Notes: generated by a model not told the origin, from the letters alone. DNA of 59,010 nt from Leptospira vanthielii serovar Holland str. Waz Holland = ATCC 700522 (GCF_000332455.1 NZ_AOGY02000011.1:1-59010), one strand, 5' to 3'; counted from the stretch's first letter, positions 10,406-20,242 are shown. Numbers and translations are program-made.

Positions 10406-12558
10406 TCAATTATAAACAGTGTTCAGCTTCATGTATACGCCGGGATTTTTCTTAATGTACTGAATGGCATCTTCTTCAGAGAGGACATAGAGTTCCGTTC
10501 CCGGCCAGGCGATGAAACTAAAATTGGAAGGAAGGTTTTTGGTGAGAGAATAGATTTCTCCGACAAAATCCCCAGCACCTAGTTCCCGGATGGTTTTGTG
10601 GTTTTGCATGACCACAACGGTTCCTGAACGAACAATAAATGCATTGTGAAAGGTTTGGCCTTCTTCAATGAGAGAGGCTTCCTTCTTCACAGTTTCTAGT
10701 TTGAGGATGAGTTCGAGTTGGGTGACTTGGTAACTCGTGAGACCCCGGAAGGTTTGGGACTCGGTAAGTGTTTTCCAGGTATTGGTCTCTCGAATGCTAT
10801 TCAGTTTGATCAAGTTTTCGTGGAGTTTGGATCCGCGAATGAACTGGAAAAACCGAGTTTTTTCGATGGTGAGAGCAAGTACGTCGGTTTCTGCATACAC
10901 GTCTGCTTGGCGAGCTGTATCCAAAATGAGCGATGCTTCTCCAAAGTATTCATAAGTTCCGTACCGTTTTACGGCCGAGTGATCCCCAGAAAGTCCTTCA
11001 AAACGAACGTTTCCTGACGCAATGATAAAAAACCTATCCCCGTGAGTTCCCTTTTTGATGATTTGTTCGCCCCGACGAAACCTTTCTTCTTTCACAACTT
11101 GCAAAAACTCTTTGGCTTTCTCAATGGGGAATCCAGAGAAAATATCAATTTGTGAGAGAATTTCTAAAAGTTGGAAAGCTTCTTGGTGTTTGGGAGGAGT
11201 GATCTCCGGATACAAGGTATTTTCGATTCCGAACTTAGCGAGGGTTAGGTGGTTTCCTTCCGGCATATCTTTGGCTGCAATATGATAGACAGTAATCCTC
11301 TTTTGTACTTCTTCCGGGAGGGAAGCAAGATAACTGATCTTTGTATGAAGAGGAGGGACTCCCGCTTCATGGTAGATAATGTTACGATCCCAAGGAAAAT
11401 CTTTGAGAAACTGGTATCTGGATTCCGGAAACACACCTTTTTTATACATTTCTTCGAAGGCTTCTGGATCATTTAAGTGGTCGGAAGTATAATAGAAGGA
11501 TTGGTCTTGGAAAAAGAATTCAAATCCCACAGAAGGAATGGAATGGAGAGCATAGTGAAAATAGAATTCTCCGCCATTGATGATGGTAGGTCTTCCAATC
11601 ACAACAGGGATAAAGTCAAAAAGATCAGTAATTTCTCGTCGCGGAATCTTTGTTAGACTGCAATATTTTTTAAGAAAGGATTCCATCACGGTTGCTGTGG
11701 CATAAATCGTGATTTTGGACTCTTCTAAAATCTTTTGGAAGGTTCCCGCATCATGGTCTGCATGGCAGTGAGTAAGGATGATGGAGTTAATAAACTTAGG
11801 GTTTACATTAGATTCTCGTAACCACTCGGTGGAGTTGACTGGGGGATCGACCATAATCCCTTGGCCATTTAGCCAAATGATAAAACCTGAAGTATTGTCT
11901 GTGGGGTCAAATCCATGAGAAGGTCCAAGGCAAGTGATTCCAATGATAGGAGGTTGGAAGGGTTCTTCTAACCTTTTTCCGATATCATACTTCACATGAA
12001 AGTCGACCTCACCCGGAGTTTTGATTTTTTTATCCCCATCCACAATCAGAAATTCATTGGAGGGAAGTTGTTCGATGGTGATCTTTCCAAACTGAGCTTT
12101 GTGGTTTTCATCAAAGAGAACAAACTCAACTACTTCTTCCATAGTTTTGTAACTTCGGAAATGAGCCATTTCAGCTTTGATGTCGGGAAAACCAAAACTC
12201 ATCGTTCCATCAATAAACTCAGAAGCTAAGTTTAGTTCTTGTGGACCCATAAGAGATTCCCCGAGAACAATGGTTAGCTGCTCTTTTTGTTCCGGTGAAC
12301 AAACGATAAATGTTTTTTTGCCGCCCCGAAAGAAGAAGTTAAAGTAAATGGGGAATTCTAACTCCGCAATGGAGATCCCTTTTTCGACATGGAAGAATTT
12401 ATTCGGAAGAACAAACACCAGAGGGGTTTTTTTTCTAACCCCATGGTGTCTTTAATTGTTTCGGGAGGGGATCCAATTTGGATGTACCCTTCCGAGGTAT
12501 CGACTAAATATCCCCCTCTAGGGAGTGCGGTAAAACCATTAGGTTCTGAACTGACCAT
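10406..12558 (-). pseudogene. Metallo-beta-lactamase-fold protein with two cyclic-nucleotide-binding domains, frameshifted near its N-terminus
   Basis: The readable main frame (12418 to 10406, 670 residues) has an N-terminal region, a metallo-hydrolase core with ILTHCHADHDAG (HxHxDH), and two C-terminal cNMP-binding domains: IIKKGTHGDRFFIIASGNV...EYFGEAS, and EEGQTFHNAFIVRSGTV...GDFVGEI. Upstream, another frame from ATG 12558 encodes MVSSEPNGFTALPRGGYLVD, which reads naturally into PLVFVLPNKFF if one base is added to the A8 tract (T8 on the plus strand, 12427-12434). The native protein would therefore be about 717 residues. The shift may be a real mutation, slippage in the homopolymer, or a sequencing error. 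Its role is likely cAMP/cGMP-regulated hydrolysis; the substrate is unknown. The thioredoxin gene lies 18 bp upstream on the same strand. Confidence 0.75.
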
Positions 12559-12576
12559 TAGGGGATAATTTATTTC

Positions 12577-12888
12577 CTACTTGTGATTTTCTATAAATTT
12601 TTTAATTTGCGGTTTTGGTAAAGCACCAATTGCTTTATCTACTAAAACTCCGTCTTTATAGAGAAGAAGGGTCGGGATGGACTGGATTCCCAATTCTTGT
12701 GCCGTCTTCTGATTGAAATCAACGTTTAGCTTTGTAATTTTGATATCAGCCATTTCTTGTGATAGTTCATCGAGAACGGGAGCCACCATTCGACAAGGTC
12801 CGCACCATTCCGCCCAACAATCCACTAAAACAACGCCTTTAGCAGTCTCTGCTTTGAAATTGGCGTCAGTGATTTCCGTTAGTGCCAT
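12577..12888 (-). CDS. trxA: Thioredoxin
   Basis: A 103-residue canonical thioredoxin reducing protein disulfides in the cytoplasm. It has VDCWAEWCGPCRMVAPVLDEL with the redox pair Cys29-Gly-Pro-Cys32, the cis-Pro loop GIQSIPTLLLYKDG, and the expected C-terminal helix. There is no signal peptide. It lies 18 bp upstream of the metallo-hydrolase/cNMP gene and is probably co-transcribed with it. Confidence 0.96.
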   Translation of the reverse strand: MALTEITDANFKAETAKGVVLVDCWAEWCGPCRMVAPVLDELSQEMADIKITKLNVDFNQKTAQELGIQSIPTLLLYKDGVLVDKAIGALPKPQIKKFIENHK

Positions 12889-12961
12889 ATTTCGAAATCT
12901 CCTTTTGAAAAGTATTGCCCTTTCTATAAACTAGACTGGGGATTCTAGGGAAAAACGTCGA

Positions 12962-13771
12962 TTATTGTTTCTTTTTTTTCTTTTTATCGTCGGATTCGAG
13001 GTCGGCGATCTTCTGTTGGAAGGACTCAATGAGAGTTTTTGTTTTTTCCAAATCTTCATTTTCGCCTGTAATTTGGAATATCTTGCGATTCATCTCCAAC
13101 ATTTCTACGGAATGTTTCAAATCTGTGGAATCTTGTGTAGACATTTCAAATTTTGTCCTATAATCCTGTGCTGCTTGGTTAGCAAGTTCTATGACAAGAT
13201 TGAAGTGTTCTTTGCGGATGTAGTAATAAGGATTTTCCAAATCCTGTTCTCTTTCATAAGCAATAAAATCAAAAAGATTTTTGGTGCAAGCGGCAATGCG
13301 AAAATTGATGTCAGGCCAAGACCATTTCCATTTGGAATTGGTTCCAAAGGCAGTGATGGTTTTTTTCATCGCTTGTAGTAGGCCCTTGATGAGGTTCAGT
13401 CTCTGTGTGGGTGTGAATCTTTCGATTTTTGCGAGCAGTTCTTTGTTTTCTGAAAGGGAACCATCGACGTTGTTTCCCACTGTTTTTTCAATGTAGGAAA
13501 TCGTATTATAAATTTCCTTTCTTGCTGTCTCAAGATAGTTGTTGTTATTGATTTCTAAGATGGCTGTAGAGAGTTCATTGATCACAATACAGGTATTAAT
13601 TGTTTTGATGGAGTTGATGGCAAGGGAGAGATTAAAATAAGGTTCCATATCCTTACTTTTTTTGGCTTGGACTTTGTAGATATTGGCTTCTTTTTTCAGT
13701 TCTTCTAGGTAGTTTTTAAAATCTACCAATTTGTCGTTGAAGTCAGCCTTTTTTTCCTTTGTGATCGCCAT
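12962..13771 (-). CDS. Protein of unknown function, helical, Lys-rich
   Basis: No family is recognised. The 269-residue protein is predicted to be nearly all helical with coiled-coil tendency at both ends. It begins [24 protein letters not shown] and ends in a poly-lysine tail (DDKKKKKKQ). The centre has [23 protein letters not shown]. There is no signal peptide or membrane segment. It stands alone, 73 bp upstream of trxA on the same strand. The basic tail might bind nucleic acid or membrane, but that is a guess. Confidence 0.6.
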   Translation of the reverse strand: MAITKEKKADFNDKLVDFKNYLEELKKEANIYKVQAKKSKDMEPYFNLSLAINSIKTINTCIVINELSTAILEINNNNYLETARKEIYNTISYIEKTVGNNVDGSLSENKELLAKIERFTPTQRLNLIKGLLQAMKKTITAFGTNSKWKWSWPDINFRIAACTKNLFDFIAYEREQDLENPYYYIRKEHFNLVIELANQAAQDYRTKFEMSTQDSTDLKHSVEMLEMNRKIFQITGENEDLEKTKTLIESFQQKIADLESDDKKKKKKQ

Positions 13772-13857
13772 GGTCTGGTATCATTTTCGGCAGAATCGAT
13801 TCGTTTTGTCCATAAAAAACATCGACCAGGGGGACATCTTACCGAAACTGGAATAGA

Positions 13858-14070
13858 ATGGAAAATTCCCCAAGGAAGCAACGGGACCTACTCGATCTAC
13901 TCGACACTTACAAATACATGAACCAGGCGATTTTCTGGGATTTTCTGGATTTGGATGGTCGTTGGGATTTTGCGAACGGTTGGTTGCATTTGAACCATCC
14001 GGAGGACGAGTGGAGGGTGCGGGCTTCGGAACAATTCCCCCCCATCCGCCCAGAAGGCGCTGACCACTAA
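13858..14070 (+). CDS. Small protein of unknown function (70 aa)
   Basis: A short frame, Trp/Asp-rich, encoding ENSPRKQRDLLDLLDTYKYM followed by repeated aromatic motifs (FWDFLDLDGRWDF). The composition is protein-like, it fills an otherwise empty gap, and it runs divergently from the upstream gene. No family is recognised. The ATG lies 86 bp from the divergent start at 13771. Confidence 0.45.
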   Translation: MENSPRKQRDLLDLLDTYKYMNQAIFWDFLDLDGRWDFANGWLHLNHPEDEWRVRASEQFPPIRPEGADH

Positions 14071-14106
14071 AATCCGATAGGATTTCTACAGGTCAGGTGT
14101 CGGATT

Positions 14107-14130
14107 CCAAGACCAAAACTTCGGTCTTGG
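14107..14130. terminator. Hairpin between convergent genes, possible bidirectional terminator
   Basis: CCAAGACC and GGTCTTGG form a perfect 8-bp stem between the small plus-strand gene and the 3' end of the minus-strand secreted-protein gene. Neither side has a strong T-run, so function is uncertain. Confidence 0.4.
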
Positions 14131-14141
14131 AGATAATCTCT

Positions 14142-14996
14142 TTAATACGTAATTCTTAAATCAGAAATATCAATGAACTTTCTAAAAAGAAGGCTGTTCG
14201 TTGGTTTCTTTGTATCAAACACAAGTATGGCCACTTTGTTAAACGTTAAAAAGTTTGGTCGGTATTGTGTGTAGTGGTGGCTTGTGATGGCCGCACGATA
14301 CTTGTTGTTGTAAATTGTGTATGTATGTTTGGGAAGAGTTTCATGCACTTGGCGTTTTTTCTCATCCTCAGTTTGTGCAACATAGTTATAAACAACTTGT
14401 TTGTCTTTGGTCGGGCCTGTTTCACCAAACAGTGTGAAGGGAAGTGCCTTCGCATTGTTTTTACAAAGGTAATCCACAACTTCAGTGAATGTAGGTTCTG
14501 GCATTTCTGCTTCAAAACCTGCGTAGTGACGTTTTTCTACTTCTGCTTTTTTCTTTGCATAAGTTTCTTCACCCCAGATTTCTTTGGCAGTGACTGGTGT
14601 GGGCATTACATTAGAAAAGTATAAAGTTCTATCGTCTTTTTCTGGATCTGCCTTTCTCCAAGCAGGATAAGGGATGAGCCTTCTTTCATCTGGATTTGTT
14701 CTGTCACCTTCGTATCCAGCAAGAACGTAAATAGCATACTCATTATTTTCTGGAACTCTGGATTCCAACTCTACTTGGACATCCAAAAATTCGCCTTTTC
14801 CTGTATCAGCATGTCGTCTAACAAAGCTTACACCTTTTAGGCGGATCCTTGCATCGTACATTGAGAGTGGATACAGGTCTCGGTTGTCCTTTGAAGAGGC
14901 AACAGTCCCCGGAGTCCCTTGGGTATTCCCTGATTCTTGCGCAAATAGGGCACAAGTGAGTAGGGTGAATGAAATGGCGAATATTGTTTTGTTCAT
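14142..14996 (-). CDS. Secreted protein resembling Leptospira flagellar-coiling (Fcp) proteins
   Basis: The start at 14996 (MNKTIFAISFTLLTCALFAQ) gives a clear signal peptide with cleavage after LFA; longer upstream frames overlap panD and would bury it. The mature protein is about 265 residues. Its centre reads ARIRLKGVSFVRRHADTGKG, GEFLDVQVELES, LIPYPAWRKADPEK, EIWGEETYAKKK, LPFTLFGETGPTKDKQVV and a C-terminal HYTQYRPNFLTFNKVAILVF. This pattern resembles the FcpA-type periplasmic flagellar sheath proteins of Leptospira, which give the filament its coil. The assignment is by recall and is moderate. It is likely the last gene of the DUF4065-panD unit (65 bp after panD). Confidence 0.55.
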   Translation of the reverse strand: MNKTIFAISFTLLTCALFAQESGNTQGTPGTVASSKDNRDLYPLSMYDARIRLKGVSFVRRHADTGKGEFLDVQVELESRVPENNEYAIYVLAGYEGDRTNPDERRLIPYPAWRKADPEKDDRTLYFSNVMPTPVTAKEIWGEETYAKKKAEVEKRHYAGFEAEMPEPTFTEVVDYLCKNNAKALPFTLFGETGPTKDKQVVYNYVAQTEDEKKRQVHETLPKHTYTIYNNKYRAAITSHHYTQYRPNFLTFNKVAILVFDTKKPTNSLLFRKFIDISDLRITY

Positions 14997-15061
14997 GTTC
15001 CGACTACCAATTTGGTTTATACAGTTAGTATCGAAGAAATGCCCTAGAAAAATTAGGGAAA

Positions 15062-15418
15062 TTAGGCTTTTTTCGGGCGATTGTTCTCGTCTACGAAGAC
15101 TACCTTGGGTTTGTAATCTGTGGGAAGCTCTTTTTCTACCACTTGACCATAGGTGATGATGATGACTTTGTCCCCTTTCATTCCGAGTCTTGCCGCAGCT
15201 CCGTTGAGACAAATGGTTCCCGAACCCCGTTCTCCCACAATCAGGTAGGTTTCGAACCGGGCTCCATTATTGACGTTCACCACACTCACTTGTTCATAAG
15301 GTTTCATCCCGGCCAAATCCATCAGGTCTTGGTCAACAGTGAGACTACCTTCGTAGTGGAGTTCCGCCTCGGTGACGACGGCTCTATGGATTTTGCCTTT
15401 GCAAACAGTGATGATCAT
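15062..15418 (-). CDS. panD: Aspartate 1-decarboxylase proenzyme
   Basis: Pyruvoyl-dependent enzyme making beta-alanine from aspartate for pantothenate/CoA synthesis. The 118-residue protein has the self-cleavage site Gly24-Ser25 in [20 protein letters not shown] at the N-terminus, the active-site region [11 protein letters not shown], and [15 protein letters not shown] then [10 protein letters not shown]. Its start overlaps the stop of the upstream DUF4065-like gene (ATGA-type 4-bp overlap), so the two are translationally coupled. Confidence 0.96.
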   Translation of the reverse strand: MIITVCKGKIHRAVVTEAELHYEGSLTVDQDLMDLAGMKPYEQVSVVNVNNGARFETYLIVGERGSGTICLNGAAARLGMKGDKVIIITYGQVVEKELPTDYKPKVVFVDENNRPKKA

Positions 15419-15948
15419 TCTGACCTCTCAAATAAAACTCTAAACATTTTGCCTGATAGATTCAAAAGGCTTTTTTGGACGAGAACATGGATTTTCGTAT
15501 TGATCCTTTCCACAGAAAAAGGAATGGAATCAAAAAGGGGGGTAACTACGTAGTTTTCATAAAGGTTGGGGTAGTGGCGATTTTCATCTACAACCCGGCC
15601 CCGGAAAGCCTCGACCACCTTCATCATCACCCGTTTGTCTTCCCGGGAAAGAATGAGTCCGTCCATTGGTGTTAAGAATCGTAAAGTAAACCCTTGGATT
15701 CCATTTCCTTCAATTTTAGGGATGGCATCGATATGGCCTTTTTCTTTTAGAAATAAAAGTGCTTCGTTCAGTTTGACGGGGTAAGGGGAGTCTTCTAAGT
15801 GGATATAGTCTCCTCTTGTGATCATCTCCGCGTGTTTTTGGAAATGAACACCATCCGAATAGTAGAGGAGTTTCGCCAAATCAAGGCGGGCTCTACCATT
15901 GGGTGATTTTTCGAGGATCCAAAGGATCGCATGACAAAGTTTCTCCAT
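15415..15948 (-). CDS. DUF4065/Panacea-like protein
   Basis: A 177-residue soluble protein. The N-terminal half reads [20 protein letters not shown], then [22 protein letters not shown] and FLKEKGHI, which matches the Panacea/DUF4065 (GepA/SocA-like) pattern of KLLYxxD, then G..Y.....GPxP, then L...G. Some members of that family are antitoxins or proteolytic adaptors, but no toxin neighbour is visible here. It precedes panD with a 4-bp overlap. The first codons overlap the divergent lipB start by 18 bp. Confidence 0.55.
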   Translation of the reverse strand: MEKLCHAILWILEKSPNGRARLDLAKLLYYSDGVHFQKHAEMITRGDYIHLEDSPYPVKLNEALLFLKEKGHIDAIPKIEGNGIQGFTLRFLTPMDGLILSREDKRVMMKVVEAFRGRVVDENRHYPNLYENYVVTPLFDSIPFSVERINTKIHVLVQKSLLNLSGKMFRVLFERSE

Positions 15949-16590
15949 CGAAAAGGACTTCCTTCTTACCTGTTTCCTTCGATTGTTCCGTACCTAAGAT
16001 ACGTGAAATTCCAGGAAAATTCCAGGAAAAATCGAAGGGAATCCATGCTCTTTTTAGAACACAGTCCATGTTTGACAGGGGGCATAGGTGCGAAAGCGGA
16101 AAATCTTTTGGTTTCACCGGCAGTTCTATCCTCTTTGGGTGTGGAACTGGTCACTCTGCAAAGAGGAGGGGATTTTACCGCCCATGAACCGGGCCAAATT
16201 GTGGGGTACCTGCATATTGATTTGAAAAAAAGAAACTTAAGTTTGGGTGATTTTTTACGGAACTTAAACCAAAGTTTGGTGATGGCTGTTCGAGAGACTT
16301 GGGGTCTTACACTAGAAGAAAACCCAAAAGCACCGGGACTTTATACGACCGAGGAACCAAAATTAAAATTGGTCTCAGAAGGAATTTATGCGAAGTCTTA
16401 CTTTACTAGTTTTGGATTTGCCTTGAACGCTGTGAATGATCTGAAAACATTCGGTCTCATCAATCCTTGTGGGGCCAAATCCGAAGACATGACTTCGTTA
16501 CTTCGGTTGGGAAAAACTGAGGATTTCCCGAAGAGACGGACTCAGTTTGTTTTGAGTTTTGCCAAAACATTTCTGGACTCACTACCTTAA
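15931..16590 (+). CDS. lipB: Octanoyltransferase LipB, divergent
   Basis: LipB transfers octanoate from acyl-ACP to lipoyl domains. Signatures: LEHSPCLTGG, QRGGDFTAHEPGQIVGYLHI (family RGG..TxHxPGQ), the Lys of KLKLVSEGI, GFALNAVNDLKTFGLINPCG with the catalytic Cys, and a total of 219 residues. It is divergent: the second conserved His (FHGxALN in relatives) is Phe-Gly here (TSFGFALN), and Gly in HGPGQ is Glu. Lys and Cys are retained, so activity is plausible. The gene is divergent from the DUF4065-panD operon, with overlapping starts. Confidence 0.85.
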   Translation: MTKFLHRKGLPSYLFPSIVPYLRYVKFQENSRKNRRESMLFLEHSPCLTGGIGAKAENLLVSPAVLSSLGVELVTLQRGGDFTAHEPGQIVGYLHIDLKKRNLSLGDFLRNLNQSLVMAVRETWGLTLEENPKAPGLYTTEEPKLKLVSEGIYAKSYFTSFGFALNAVNDLKTFGLINPCGAKSEDMTSLLRLGKTEDFPKRRTQFVLSFAKTFLDSLP

Positions 16591-16650
16591 TTTCCTTTGT
16601 ATTTTCCTCTGTAAATCCATTGGTTTGGCCGAAAGGTATAAGGGGGATCT

Positions 16651-17652
16651 ATGAAATATTCACGTTTTTTTCTATCCTTTATTCTTTTCTTTTTCCTCTG
16701 TGAGACCTTGGCCCTAAGCGCCGTGGTTTGGACTTTTTATGAATCTTTACAAAATGCACTCACCCAAGAGCAGTTTGTTTCTGACCATAGAGCTCGGGAT
16801 TTGACACTGGCACTTGCCAAAAGTTCGGAACAGAGACTACAGAACGAAGGTTATGTGGAGTTGGAAAAAATGTTCCATCGTTATGTGGAACAATCGAAAA
16901 ACGATCCCGAAGAGTTTCTTATCCAAAAGATCAGTTTGTATTCTGTGGATGCCACACTTCTTGTTTCTACAGATACCATTTATACACCTGATGAATTGAA
17001 AAATCGAAAACCGGACGAGACACTTCTCCATTCTACTTTCTTTAAAAAAGGAATTCGAATGAAAAAGTGGCAATGGTCGGAGCCCGAAAATGGAGAAAAT
17101 CCTATCCTTAATTCCAAACGAGATCCAAAAGTGCGTTCTGGTTTTGAATGGGTTATTTCCTATTTGCCACTTGCAAAGTCCAATACGGTAAGGCTTACCT
17201 CACCTCTTTACAAACCAGGAACACTGGATGTAACGGGCCTTGTGATTTTGGTTTATGAACGAGGGAACTTAGGATTACTTTTTGAAAACCAATGGAAACT
17301 CGTGGAATGGATGGTTTTTAATTATATTCTTTTTGCTTTTGTTGTGAGTTTGATTTTGACAGGATCCTTTGTGGCCTATACAATGTTAGTTGCCAGAGAT
17401 TCAAGTATCACTCCAAAAGAATCTACTGGGTTACCACTCTTTGAGAAAAAAACTGTAGAAACTTTAGAATCAAAAGAGAGTCCGATGGAACCGATTGTCG
17501 ACTTAACGGAAGGACCAAATCATGGAGTCGCTGTAGCAGCTACCGCAGGGACGGCGAGTGAAGTAGAAATTCTATCAGAAGGGCCACTTGTCTCATCTTT
17601 TTCCTCTGATTCACACCAAACTCCCGTTCGTGATGCGATCTTTTTAGGATAA
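16651..17652 (+). CDS. Membrane protein with periplasmic sensor-like domain
   Basis: The 333-residue protein has an N-terminal membrane helix (residues 5-30), a periplasmic region of about 180 residues ending in a typical LTSPLYKPGTLDVTGLVILVY, a second membrane helix (about 220-245), and a low-complexity cytoplasmic tail. The layout is that of a one-component sensor without a recognised output domain. The STAS-domain gene starts 3 bp after its stop, so the two probably form a signalling pair. The domain family is not recognised. Confidence 0.65.
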   Translation: MKYSRFFLSFILFFFLCETLALSAVVWTFYESLQNALTQEQFVSDHRARDLTLALAKSSEQRLQNEGYVELEKMFHRYVEQSKNDPEEFLIQKISLYSVDATLLVSTDTIYTPDELKNRKPDETLLHSTFFKKGIRMKKWQWSEPENGENPILNSKRDPKVRSGFEWVISYLPLAKSNTVRLTSPLYKPGTLDVTGLVILVYERGNLGLLFENQWKLVEWMVFNYILFAFVVSLILTGSFVAYTMLVARDSSITPKESTGLPLFEKKTVETLESKESPMEPIVDLTEGPNHGVAVAATAGTASEVEILSEGPLVSSFSSDSHQTPVRDAIFLG

Positions 17653-17655
17653 ACT

Positions 17656-18522
17656 ATGGAACCCAAAGATAAAGTATTTTCAATTCAACTGAAAGGTGGT
17701 TTGGACGGAACCAGTGCTGAGGATTTTTATCGTTACTTTGAATCCCAAGTAGACAAAGGATACCGAAAGTTTTTATTCCAATTTGGCGCATTAGATTTTA
17801 TCACTTCGAATGGAATCAGTATTCTTGTTAAAATCCATAAACAGATTACAAAGATGGGTGCGGTTTATGCCATTTATGGAGTGAAACAAGAAGTCGAAGA
17901 TGTTTTGAGTTTAGTGGGACTTTTTGATCGCCTTCCCATCTTTCGCGGCCACAGCCAAGCGGAGTCTTTTCTTTTACAAATGGATCCGAAACGCATTGGT
18001 TCCAAAGAAACAATTCCATCACCTGTAGCGACCGATCCATCCGCAACTACCGTAAACGAAAATCGAATCCGTTTTTATTTTACAGGAAAATCCAAGGACA
18101 GGGATTCTTCTCTTGGTTCGAAAGAACCCATTTCCCAACTAGAATCTATTTCCGATGGAGAAGAAGCAGAACAGGTTACCACGGCAAAAACCAGCTCTTC
18201 TCCCATGGAAACGGTTTTGGAAGAAAAACTCAATAGCCTTCGATTGGAAATCAAAGAGACTTTGAACCATGAATTGGAAAGAAGATTTGCGGTTTATAAA
18301 ACCTCTCCTGAATCAGAAGAAAAACGGGTCACAATTCCGAGTTACATTCAATCTAAAACCAAACAATTGGAAGGGGTCGAACGGATCATCCAATGTGAAG
18401 TTTGTGGGACAAGGCTTAGACTTCATAAATTTGGCAAACATGAATGTCCAGGTTGTTCCACTCAGTTTGAAATGAGTCCGAATGGTTCTGTACGTTTTCT
18501 TGAAAAATTGAATCCCAATTAA
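17656..18522 (+). CDS. STAS-domain protein with C-terminal zinc ribbon
   Basis: Residues 5-105 form a STAS (anti-sigma-antagonist) domain: FSIQLKGGLDGTSAEDF, KFLFQFGALDFITSNGISIL with the Ser of ITSNGIS at the phospho-site position, and a C-terminal helix. A charged linker follows. The C-terminus (about 245-275) has CEVCGTRLRLHKFGKHECPGC, a two-CxxC zinc ribbon. The fusion is unusual. It is tightly coupled (3-bp gap) to the upstream membrane sensor and 11 bp upstream of murJ. A partner-switching or stressosome-like role is inferred. Confidence 0.8.
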   Translation: MEPKDKVFSIQLKGGLDGTSAEDFYRYFESQVDKGYRKFLFQFGALDFITSNGISILVKIHKQITKMGAVYAIYGVKQEVEDVLSLVGLFDRLPIFRGHSQAESFLLQMDPKRIGSKETIPSPVATDPSATTVNENRIRFYFTGKSKDRDSSLGSKEPISQLESISDGEEAEQVTTAKTSSSPMETVLEEKLNSLRLEIKETLNHELERRFAVYKTSPESEEKRVTIPSYIQSKTKQLEGVERIIQCEVCGTRLRLHKFGKHECPGCSTQFEMSPNGSVRFLEKLNPN

Positions 18523-18533
18523 AGTCTGGTCTT

Positions 18534-20159
18534 ATGACAAAACAAGCCAAGGGAAGTGAGTCAAGCACGAGGCGTTCGCTTGCCCTTTCTTTTTATACCT
18601 TCTTATCCAGAATTTTAGGTCTCATTCGTGACCATTTTATGGCTGTTAGTTTTGGAACAGGAATGGTCGCATCTGCCTTTAGTGTCGCTTACCGCCTTCC
18701 CAATATGTTTCGTAACCTACTTGCAGAAGGGACCTTAAGCCAATCCTTTATGCCGATTTTTTCTGAATATGAAAAGATGGGTGTTGAGGAAGCGCGGGTG
18801 ATGTCGGGAACGGTACTTAGTTTTTTATTTCTTTGTTTATCGGTTTTTGTGGCAGTGTTTTGGTTTTTTGCTGCTGGTTTTTTACCGGCTCTTGTGGGAG
18901 GATCTCCCGAATATGGGGCTCTTGTCGTAGAGCTTTCGCTTGTTCTCTTTTTTCTCATCATGACGGCAAGTTTGTCTTCGATTTTTATGTCGATTTCAAA
19001 CTCACACCATAACTACTTTGTTCCTTCTCTTTCCCCGATTATCCTTAACTTCAGTTATCTGATCGTTTTTATTTTTGTTTTTCCTTATTATCATGAGATC
19101 CGAGATAAAGTGTTTGTTTTGGCGTATGGAATTGTGACGGGAGGTGTGTTACAACTTCTGGTGCAAACTTGGTATGTTTACAAAAAAGGATATGGTCCTA
19201 TCTTCCATTTGAACTTTCGTCACCCAGCCATTCGTAAAATCTTTAAACTCATGTTACCGGCAGCTCTCGGCGGTAGTTTCTATCAAATCGGTCTCCTTGT
19301 GGACATCTTTCTTGCTAACTACATCCAAAACCAAAACCCAGGACTTGGGGCCGTGGTGAGTTTGGATTATTCCCAAAGGTTAGTCCAACTTCCCACAGGA
19401 ATCATTGGGGTGGCACTGGCAACAACCATCCTTCCTTCGCTTTTGAAAGACCTACGGGAAGGAAGAGAGGAGAATGTTCCAAAAGAAATTGCGGATGTTT
19501 TGTCTTTTGCTTTCTTTTTAACATTGCCAGCAAGCATTGGTTTGGCGGTCCTCGGGGAAACGGTTTTGGATTCTATTTATTATGGAGGGCGTTGGGACCA
19601 TTTAGCAACGATTACCGCTCTCTATCCTTTGGTATTTTATTCATTCGCCATTCCGTTTTACAGCATTAATAAAGTTTTGGTTTCTTCTTATTATGCTTTT
19701 TCTGATACAAAAACCCCGTTGCGAATCCAACTGGTTTCTTTTGGTTTAAGTGTAGTGGTAAGTATTGGGCTTATGTATTTTTTAAAACATTCCGCCATTG
19801 CTTTGGCATCAGCTCTCAGTGCTTCGGTGACTTCTTCGCTATTGCTATTTTATTTAAAATCGCACCAAATAAAAATTCCCTTCCTTACTGTTTGGCTTCG
19901 GATTTTGAAAATGGTGCCGGCACTTTTTGGACTTCTTTTTTGGCTTGTTTTGTCGGAGTGGATAGGAAAACCCATTTTGGTAACTTACCTTTCTGAAGGT
20001 TGGGATCTTGGTTTTGCCAATGTAAGCAGGATTTGTCTTGTGGTATCCATTCTTCCGGCTGTAATCATTTACTTTGTCGTGGCCAGTCTTACCAAACTTC
20101 CAGAATCAGAAATCATTTTAGGAAGATTCCTTCGCAGGTTTCGAAATAAATCACTATAA
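18534..20159 (+). CDS. murJ: Lipid II flippase MurJ
   Basis: A 541-residue polytopic membrane protein of the MVF/MATE fold that flips lipid II for peptidoglycan synthesis. Helix 1 and loop have FLSRILGLIRDHFMA and AYRLPNMFRNLLAEGTLSQSFMPIF, the hallmark MurJ sequence with the essential Arg residues. Later come LPAALGGSFYQIGLLVD and RLVQLPTGIIGVALATTILPSL. About 14 hydrophobic segments are visible. It is last in a three-gene run with the sensor and STAS genes. Confidence 0.96.
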   Translation: MTKQAKGSESSTRRSLALSFYTFLSRILGLIRDHFMAVSFGTGMVASAFSVAYRLPNMFRNLLAEGTLSQSFMPIFSEYEKMGVEEARVMSGTVLSFLFLCLSVFVAVFWFFAAGFLPALVGGSPEYGALVVELSLVLFFLIMTASLSSIFMSISNSHHNYFVPSLSPIILNFSYLIVFIFVFPYYHEIRDKVFVLAYGIVTGGVLQLLVQTWYVYKKGYGPIFHLNFRHPAIRKIFKLMLPAALGGSFYQIGLLVDIFLANYIQNQNPGLGAVVSLDYSQRLVQLPTGIIGVALATTILPSLLKDLREGREENVPKEIADVLSFAFFLTLPASIGLAVLGETVLDSIYYGGRWDHLATITALYPLVFYSFAIPFYSINKVLVSSYYAFSDTKTPLRIQLVSFGLSVVVSIGLMYFLKHSAIALASALSASVTSSLLLFYLKSHQIKIPFLTVWLRILKMVPALFGLLFWLVLSEWIGKPILVTYLSEGWDLGFANVSRICLVVSILPAVIIYFVVASLTKLPESEIILGRFLRRFRNKSL

Positions 20160-20242
20160 TGTCAAATTCGCATAACTAGAGTTTGGCGAAAATGGTTTAT
20201 GGCATTCTAATCATTTAGTAAGAAGCAGCTGTCTCAACTAAA

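Noticed and set aside
13844..14107. Possible CRISPR or tandem repeat array in accessory regions
   Set aside because: No regularly spaced short direct repeats with unique spacers were seen anywhere in the window. The 162-bp repeats are much longer and are spaced by genes.
20166..20176. CGCATAACTAG after murJ resembling the attC-like core
   Set aside because: No structured repeat body or GTTATGC partner follows and the region is ordinary convergent intergenic DNA, so chance is the best explanation.
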